Below, piece after piece: positions 59,949 through 64,000 of a stretch of DNA of 64,000 nt. The notes beneath the pieces are model-generated. The model was not told the origin of the DNA. It ran no database searches and was given only the letters and a program-made list of their open reading frames with translations. The DNA comes from Pseudohoeflea suaedae (lineage in GTDB: Bacteria; Pseudomonadota; Alphaproteobacteria; Rhizobiales; Rhizobiaceae): contig NZ_SMSI01000001.1 in assembly GCF_004354915.1 (NCBI RefSeq), positions 1,488,001-1,552,000 on the forward strand, in the 5' to 3' direction. Position 1 is the stretch's first letter. Each line of letters opens with the position of its first letter. Position numbers and translations under genes: made by a program.

Positions 59949-60043
59949 GTCAGGAATTTTCCGGTTGGTCGGGAGTGGTGTGCAGCAAGATAAGGGCTGA
60001 GCGGTCGAGATCAACCCTGCCGACCGCTCAGCTCAGGCCAGGC

Positions 60044-60994
60044 TCATGCGAGCAGCAGCCAGCCGGTATAGCCACAATAAAGAACGAGGAGCGCGATCCC
60101 CGCCAATCGACCGATTCCGCGGCCCGCGGCGATCAGTCCGGCCAGCGCGACGGCCGTGAGAACCATCACGGGAATGTCGATGGATGCCATTCCCGCTGAA
60201 ATGCCGACCGGTGAAATCAGCGCCGTGATCCCCAGAATGCCGAGAATGTTGAAGACGTTCGAGCCGATGACATTGCCGAGGGCGACGTCGCCGTGCCGCC
60301 GGATGGCGGCGGCAACCGACGTTGCGAGTTCCGGCAGCGAGGTCCCGACGGCAACCACGGTCAGCCCGATGGTCGCCTCAGACAGCCCGAATGCGCGGGA
60401 GATCTCGATTGCCGAACCCACCAGCCAGTTGGCGCCGAGAAACAGCGCGACGAGCCCTGCAAGCATCGAAGCCGCCGCAATCGGCATGGACCGCCGCCAG
60501 GCGGGAAGCGTATCGGGCTGCTCGTCGCCCGCTTCACCCATGCCGCTGCGCGCCGCATAGGTGAGATAGCCGATGAGCATCAGCAGCATGGCGCCGCCGG
60601 CAATCCGTTCGACGCCGCCCCAGATGCCGAGTGCGACCATCAGCAGGCTGGCTGCGAGCATCGCCAGGAGATCGCGCCGATAGGCGATGAACTTCGCGGC
60701 GATCGGGGCAATCAGGGCGGCCACCCCGACGATCAGCAGGATATTGGCGATATTTGATCCCACCACGTTGCCGATGGCGATGTCCGGCGCTCCATCGAGC
60801 GCCGCTTTCACCGAAACGACGAGTTCCGGCAAAGACGTGCCGAAGCCGACGATGGTTACTCCGATCAGGAGTGGCGGCATTGAAAAGCGGCGGGCGGTCG
60901 TCACCGCGCCCGAAACGAGCGCCTCGGCGCCCAATGACAGCAGGACAAGGCCGCCGAGAAGACCCGGCAGCGTCGAGATGAGGGCTGTGGACAT
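60044..60994 (-). CDS. Calcium/sodium antiporter (YrbG/CaCA family)
   Basis: 316 aa with about ten helices in two inverted repeats. Each repeat has the cation-binding motif: VGFGTSLPELVVSVKAAL with GNVVGSNIANILLIVG, and VAVGTSLPELATSVAAAI with GNVIGSNVFNILGILG. The protein exchanges Ca2+ for Na+ or K+ across the inner membrane. It is 6 bp upstream of a small membrane protein gene on the same strand. Confidence 0.92.
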   Translation of the reverse strand: MSTALISTLPGLLGGLVLLSLGAEALVSGAVTTARRFSMPPLLIGVTIVGFGTSLPELVVSVKAALDGAPDIAIGNVVGSNIANILLIVGVAALIAPIAAKFIAYRRDLLAMLAASLLMVALGIWGGVERIAGGAMLLMLIGYLTYAARSGMGEAGDEQPDTLPAWRRSMPIAAASMLAGLVALFLGANWLVGSAIEISRAFGLSEATIGLTVVAVGTSLPELATSVAAAIRRHGDVALGNVIGSNVFNILGILGITALISPVGISAGMASIDIPVMVLTAVALAGLIAAGRGIGRLAGIALLVLYCGYTGWLLLA

Positions 60995-61000
60995 CTGGCG

Positions 61001-61336
61001 TCAGGCGTCCAGCGCGTCGGCTTCGGGCTTGGGATCGGGATAGCGTTCCGCCGCGATCGCCATCTCGACCAGCTTCCAGGTGGCCCAGAGGGCGGGCACG
61101 AGGATCAGGGCGCCGAAGACGACCTGGATGACCATGCCGTGGCCGATGAAATCGACGGTCGCCCAGTAGAGCAGCATGGCGACGAGCCAGATTTCCGAAC
61201 CGATCAGCACGATCGCGCCGGAGGCCAGCGCAAGTGCCGCAATCAGGCTGCGGCGAACCGGCGGGGCTTTTTCCATCACCTTGATGCTGGAGGAGGCGGT
61301 ATCCGGGCTCTGACCGGCGGAGGCGGGATGCGGCAT
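61001..61336 (-). CDS. Small hypothetical membrane protein
   Basis: 111 aa from the ATG at 61336 (the frame is open to 61480 without plausible N-terminal sequence). Two hydrophobic helices (SLIAALALASGAIVLIGSEI with WLVAMLLYWAT, and VIQVVFGALILVPALWATW) are followed by an acidic tail. No family is recognised. It lies 6 bp before the antiporter gene end side and is divergent from fabD. Confidence 0.6.
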   Translation of the reverse strand: MPHPASAGQSPDTASSSIKVMEKAPPVRRSLIAALALASGAIVLIGSEIWLVAMLLYWATVDFIGHGMVIQVVFGALILVPALWATWKLVEMAIAAERYPDPKPEADALDA

Positions 61337-61604
61337 GGCGACAATCCGAATATGGCGCTGCTGAAATCGAGCGCTGCGTGCGAATAGATGAGCGCGCATT
61401 GCGGCGCTTTCAAGTGGGGTCTCTGCGGGAGCACAAAATAGTCGTGGTTGGGTGGTGGGAAACGGTTTGAAAACTTGCATGGCGGCTCCATCGCCTTGAC
61501 ATTACCTTCGGGAATGTCGATGGAACGCGCCCAAACGAACAAGCGTTTGCCGGCAGACCCGCAGGGATTTCCGGCAATCAGACAAAACCGATAAGGGAGA
61601 CGTC

Positions 61605-62552
61605 ATGGCGCGCGCATTCACTTTTCCCGGTCAGGGAAGCCAGACCGTCGGCATGGGCAAGGAACTTGCCGAGACTTTCGCAGAGGCGAGGGCGGTCTTC
61701 GATGAAGTCGACGAGGCCCTGGGCGAAAAGCTCTCGACCGTCATGTTCGAGGGGCCCGAGGAGACGCTGACGCTCACCGCCAACGCCCAGCCGGCCTTGA
61801 TGGCGGTATCGATGGCCGTCATGCGCGTGATCGAGGCGCGCGGCCACAGGCTCGAGGACCTCGCCTCCCATGTCGCCGGCCACTCCCTTGGCGAATATTC
61901 GGCTCTCTGCGCCGCCGGCACCTTCTCGCTCGCCGATACCGCCCGTCTGCTGCGCATTCGCGGCAACGCCATGCAGTCTGCCGTCGCTCCCGGCGAGGGC
62001 GCCATGGCTGCCATCATCGGGCTCGAGGCTGCAGACGTTCAGGCCGCCTGCGAGGAAGCTGCCGCAGGCGATGCGGTCTGCCAGATCGCCAACGACAATG
62101 GCGGCGGACAGCTCGTCATCTCCGGAATGAAGCCCGCCGTCGAGCATGCCGCCCGCATCTGCACCGATAAGGGCGCCAAGCGCGCCGTCATGCTGCCCGT
62201 GTCCGCGCCGTTCCATTCGGCCCTGATGCAGCCCGCTGCCGACGCGATGCGGCAGGCGCTGGCCGACGTGTCGAAGAAGGCGCCCGTCGTCCCGGTCATT
62301 GCCAACGTCCGTGCCGCCCCCGTCACCGATCCCGAAGAAATCGCCGAACTGCTCGTCGAGCAGGTGACCGGCCAGGTTCGCTGGGCCGAGACCGTTGCCT
62401 GGTTCGCGGCAAACGGCGTCGACACGCTGGCCGAGGTCGGTGCCGGCAAGGTGCTCTCGGGTCTTGCCCGCCGCATCGACCGCAACCTGAATTCAGTGGC
62501 TCTCGGAACGCCGTCGGACATCGACGCCTTCCTTGCAAGCCTCGAAAGCTGA
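61605..62552 (+). CDS. fabD: Malonyl-CoA:ACP transacylase
   Basis: 315 aa. FTFPGQGSQTVGMG at the N-terminus, the active-site GHSLGEYSAL (Ser94) and VSAPFHSALMQPAADAM (catalytic His) are present. It loads malonyl groups onto ACP for fatty acid synthesis. AGGGAG lies before the ATG. It heads the fabD-fabG-acpP-fabF cluster. Confidence 0.96.
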   Translation: MARAFTFPGQGSQTVGMGKELAETFAEARAVFDEVDEALGEKLSTVMFEGPEETLTLTANAQPALMAVSMAVMRVIEARGHRLEDLASHVAGHSLGEYSALCAAGTFSLADTARLLRIRGNAMQSAVAPGEGAMAAIIGLEAADVQAACEEAAAGDAVCQIANDNGGGQLVISGMKPAVEHAARICTDKGAKRAVMLPVSAPFHSALMQPAADAMRQALADVSKKAPVVPVIANVRAAPVTDPEEIAELLVEQVTGQVRWAETVAWFAANGVDTLAEVGAGKVLSGLARRIDRNLNSVALGTPSDIDAFLASLES

Positions 62553-62591
62553 TAGTTTTACGTAAGAACCGACCCTGAAAGGGATGATCCC

Positions 62592-63329
62592 ATGTTCGAT
62601 CTGACCGGCCGCAAGGCCCTCATCACCGGCGCTTCCGGCGGTATTGGCGAAGCGGTGGCCCGCGCGCTCCACGCGCAGGGCGCGATCGTCGGCCTCCACG
62701 GGACCCGCGTCGAGAAGCTCGAGGCGCTGGCCGCCGATCTCGGCTCCAACTGCCATGTCCTTGCCGCCAACCTGTCGGACCGCGCCGAAGTGGCTGCCCT
62801 CGGCAAGCGCGCCGAGGAAACGCTCGAAGGCGTGGACATTCTCGTCAACAATGCCGGCATCACCCGCGACGGCCTGTTCGTGCGGATGACGGACGAGCAG
62901 TGGGACGACGTCATCGAGGTCAATCTCGGTTCGGTCTTTCGCCTCACCCGCGAACTGGCTCACCCGATGATGCGCCGCCGCCACGGCCGGATCGTCAACA
63001 TCACCTCGGTGGTCGGCGTGACCGGCAACCCCGGCCAGGCCAACTACTGTGCCTCCAAGGCCGGCATGATCGGCATGTCCAAGAGCCTCGCGCAGGAAAT
63101 TGCCAGCCGCAACGTCACGGTCAACTGCGTGGCGCCCGGCTTCATCGAATCGGCGATGACGGACAAGCTCAACGAAAAGCAGCGTGGCGCGATCATGGGC
63201 GCGATCCCGATGTCGCGCATGGGAACCGGGGCTGAAGTGGCCTCGGCGGTATCCTATCTGTCGTCGAACGAGGCGAGCTACGTGACCGGCCAGACGATTC
63301 ACGTCAATGGCGGCATGGCGATGATCTGA
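62592..63329 (+). CDS. fabG: 3-oxoacyl-ACP reductase
   Basis: 245 aa short-chain dehydrogenase: TGASGGIGEAVARAL (NADPH binding), NNAGITRDGLFVRM, catalytic Ser139, Tyr152 and Lys156 (NITSVVGVTG, NYCASKAG), and GQTIHVNGGMAMI at the C-terminus. It reduces beta-ketoacyl-ACP in chain elongation. It lies 39 bp after fabD. Confidence 0.96.
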   Translation: MFDLTGRKALITGASGGIGEAVARALHAQGAIVGLHGTRVEKLEALAADLGSNCHVLAANLSDRAEVAALGKRAEETLEGVDILVNNAGITRDGLFVRMTDEQWDDVIEVNLGSVFRLTRELAHPMMRRRHGRIVNITSVVGVTGNPGQANYCASKAGMIGMSKSLAQEIASRNVTVNCVAPGFIESAMTDKLNEKQRGAIMGAIPMSRMGTGAEVASAVSYLSSNEASYVTGQTIHVNGGMAMI

Positions 63330-63541
63330 TATGCGCGAGGGGGCGGCTTGGGCCGGTCCCTTCGCAATACTGGCGGGGAACGTGTATTACAGGGTTAATT
63401 TTCGGCTTTTCCCGGCAAAAGAACCGTGTTACGTCCCGCCGACCATGGCGCGGAACCGGCGGCAACCGGGGAACATGGATGCTTAATCCACAGTCCTGCC
63501 CTTGCGGGCAGCGACCCGGCAAACTAAAAGTCCCGCCGAAC

Positions 63542-63570
63542 TTGATTGGTAGTGCCGACGCCTTTAAAGG
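63542..63570 (+). promoter_or_regulatory. Candidate acpP promoter
   Basis: TTGATT (63542-63547) and TAAAGG (63565-63570) are separated by 17 bp, leading to a transcript start near 63577 and a 30-nt leader. The 277-bp gap between fabG and acpP, together with this site, suggests that acpP has its own promoter for its high expression. Confidence 0.4.
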
Positions 63571-63606
63571 GCGTTGGAGTAACTTGGACAGGTTGAGGAA
63601 ACCGTT

Positions 63607-63843
63607 ATGAGCGATATCGCAGACCGCGTTAAGAAAATCGTTGTCGAACATCTGGGCGTTGAGGAAGAAAAAGTCACCGAAAGCGCAAGCTTCATCGACG
63701 ATCTCGGCGCGGACTCGCTTGACACTGTCGAGCTCGTCATGGCCTTCGAAGAAGAGTTCGGTATCGAAATTCCGGACGATGCGGCCGACACCATTCTGAC
63801 CGTCGGCGACGCTGTCAAATTCATCGAGAAGGCCCAGGCCTGA
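63607..63843 (+). CDS. acpP: Acyl carrier protein
   Basis: 78 aa, acidic, with the phosphopantetheine attachment site [19 protein letters not shown] (Ser37). It carries growing acyl chains. A strong terminator follows. Confidence 0.97.
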   Translation: MSDIADRVKKIVVEHLGVEEEKVTESASFIDDLGADSLDTVELVMAFEEEFGIEIPDDAADTILTVGDAVKFIEKAQA

Positions 63844-63853
63844 TCCATCCCGA

Positions 63854-63888
63854 CCGCCGGACGGATATGCGTATCCTCCGGCGGTTTT
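63854..63888 (+). terminator. Terminator after acpP
   Basis: CCGCCGGA (63854-63861) pairs with TCCGGCGG (63877-63884); the inner GGATA/TATCC pairs extend the stem, giving about 13 bp with one bulged base and a TGCG loop. TTTT follows. It would separate abundant acpP mRNA from fabF. Confidence 0.75.
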
Positions 63889-63962
63889 GGATTCCGGTGG
63901 CAACTTTCCCGTGAGGGAATAGTTTAAACACCGCAGCATCAGATTAATCCGGACCTGAATAG

Positions 63963-64000
63963 ATGAGACGCGTTGTCATAACCGGCACTGGGCTGGTCAC
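63963..64000 (+). CDS. fabF: 3-oxoacyl-ACP synthase II, N-terminal fragment at window end
   Basis: Only 12 codons fall inside the window: MRRVVITGTGLV, the canonical FabF start. It follows acpP as in most bacteria. The rest lies beyond the window. Confidence 0.85.
   Translation, partial: MRRVVITGTGLV

Overview
The window is a GC-rich (roughly 62-64% by eye) chromosomal segment of an alphaproteobacterium of the order Hyphomicrobiales (Rhizobiales), probably Rhizobiaceae or a close family. The evidence is the gene content and order: divJ-like kinase, feuN-feuP-feuQ, ccmI/E/F/H (cycHJKL)-degP-response regulator-kinase-glnE-pleC, rpsF-rpsR-DUF2232-rplI, fabD-fabG-acpP-fabF, DUF1491 and DUF2336 proteins, and an iron-sulfur (FeS-BCP) photolyase. 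No rRNA, tRNA, CRISPR or transposase gene was found.

Layout. 1-11051 is core chromosome: a DivJ-type cell-cycle kinase overlapping a membrane peptidoglycan-binding protein, DUF1491 and DUF2336 proteins, a small conserved protein, a pair of DUF1214-type envelope proteins, a class A penicillin-binding protein, a YcgN-type cysteine-cluster protein and a (6-4) photolyase. 11160-12100 is an AT-richer islet with two orphan genes. 12103-29078 is a nearly complete gene transfer agent (GTA) structural cluster in the Rhodobacter capsulatus gp1-gp15 order: small-terminase candidate, TerL, portal, DUF6107 membrane protein, prohead protease, capsid, connector/head-closure/tail-terminator proteins, tail tube, gp10, tail chaperone, a very short tape measure, gp12, gp13, NlpC/P60 peptidase, the large TIM-barrel hub protein and a small membrane protein. 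Two gaps of about 950 bp split it. They are filled with palindromic mosaic repeats, minisatellite-like arrays and a 279-bp tandem duplication, and a Dabb-domain gene that is not phage-like sits between terL and the portal gene. Intrinsic terminators lie immediately upstream of gp1 and of the portal gene.

29099-29140 holds a 21-bp tandem repeat that resembles an IS21-family end. 29256-31632 is feuN-feuP-feuQ (periplasmic modulator, response regulator, kinase; osmoadaptation and glucan export in rhizobia). A lipoprotein follows, then the cytochrome c maturation operon, degP, an OmpR-type two-component pair and glnE. An EF-hand protein faces pleC across a bidirectional hairpin. The pleC upstream region has seven GANTC (CcrM) sites in 130 bp plus a CtrA-like half-site. 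pepN, an orphan molybdopterin-dehydrogenase large subunit, DMT and MFS transporters, a family-4-like uracil-DNA glycosylase lacking two of the expected cluster cysteines, the ribosomal operon, a Tas-like aldo/keto reductase, a Ca/Na exchanger and the fatty-acid genes complete the window, which ends 12 codons into fabF.

Two themes stand out. DivJ and PleC, the antagonistic enzymes for DivK, are encoded in the same region. The GTA cluster appears able to be gated by read-through of terminators placed just before its packaging and head genes.
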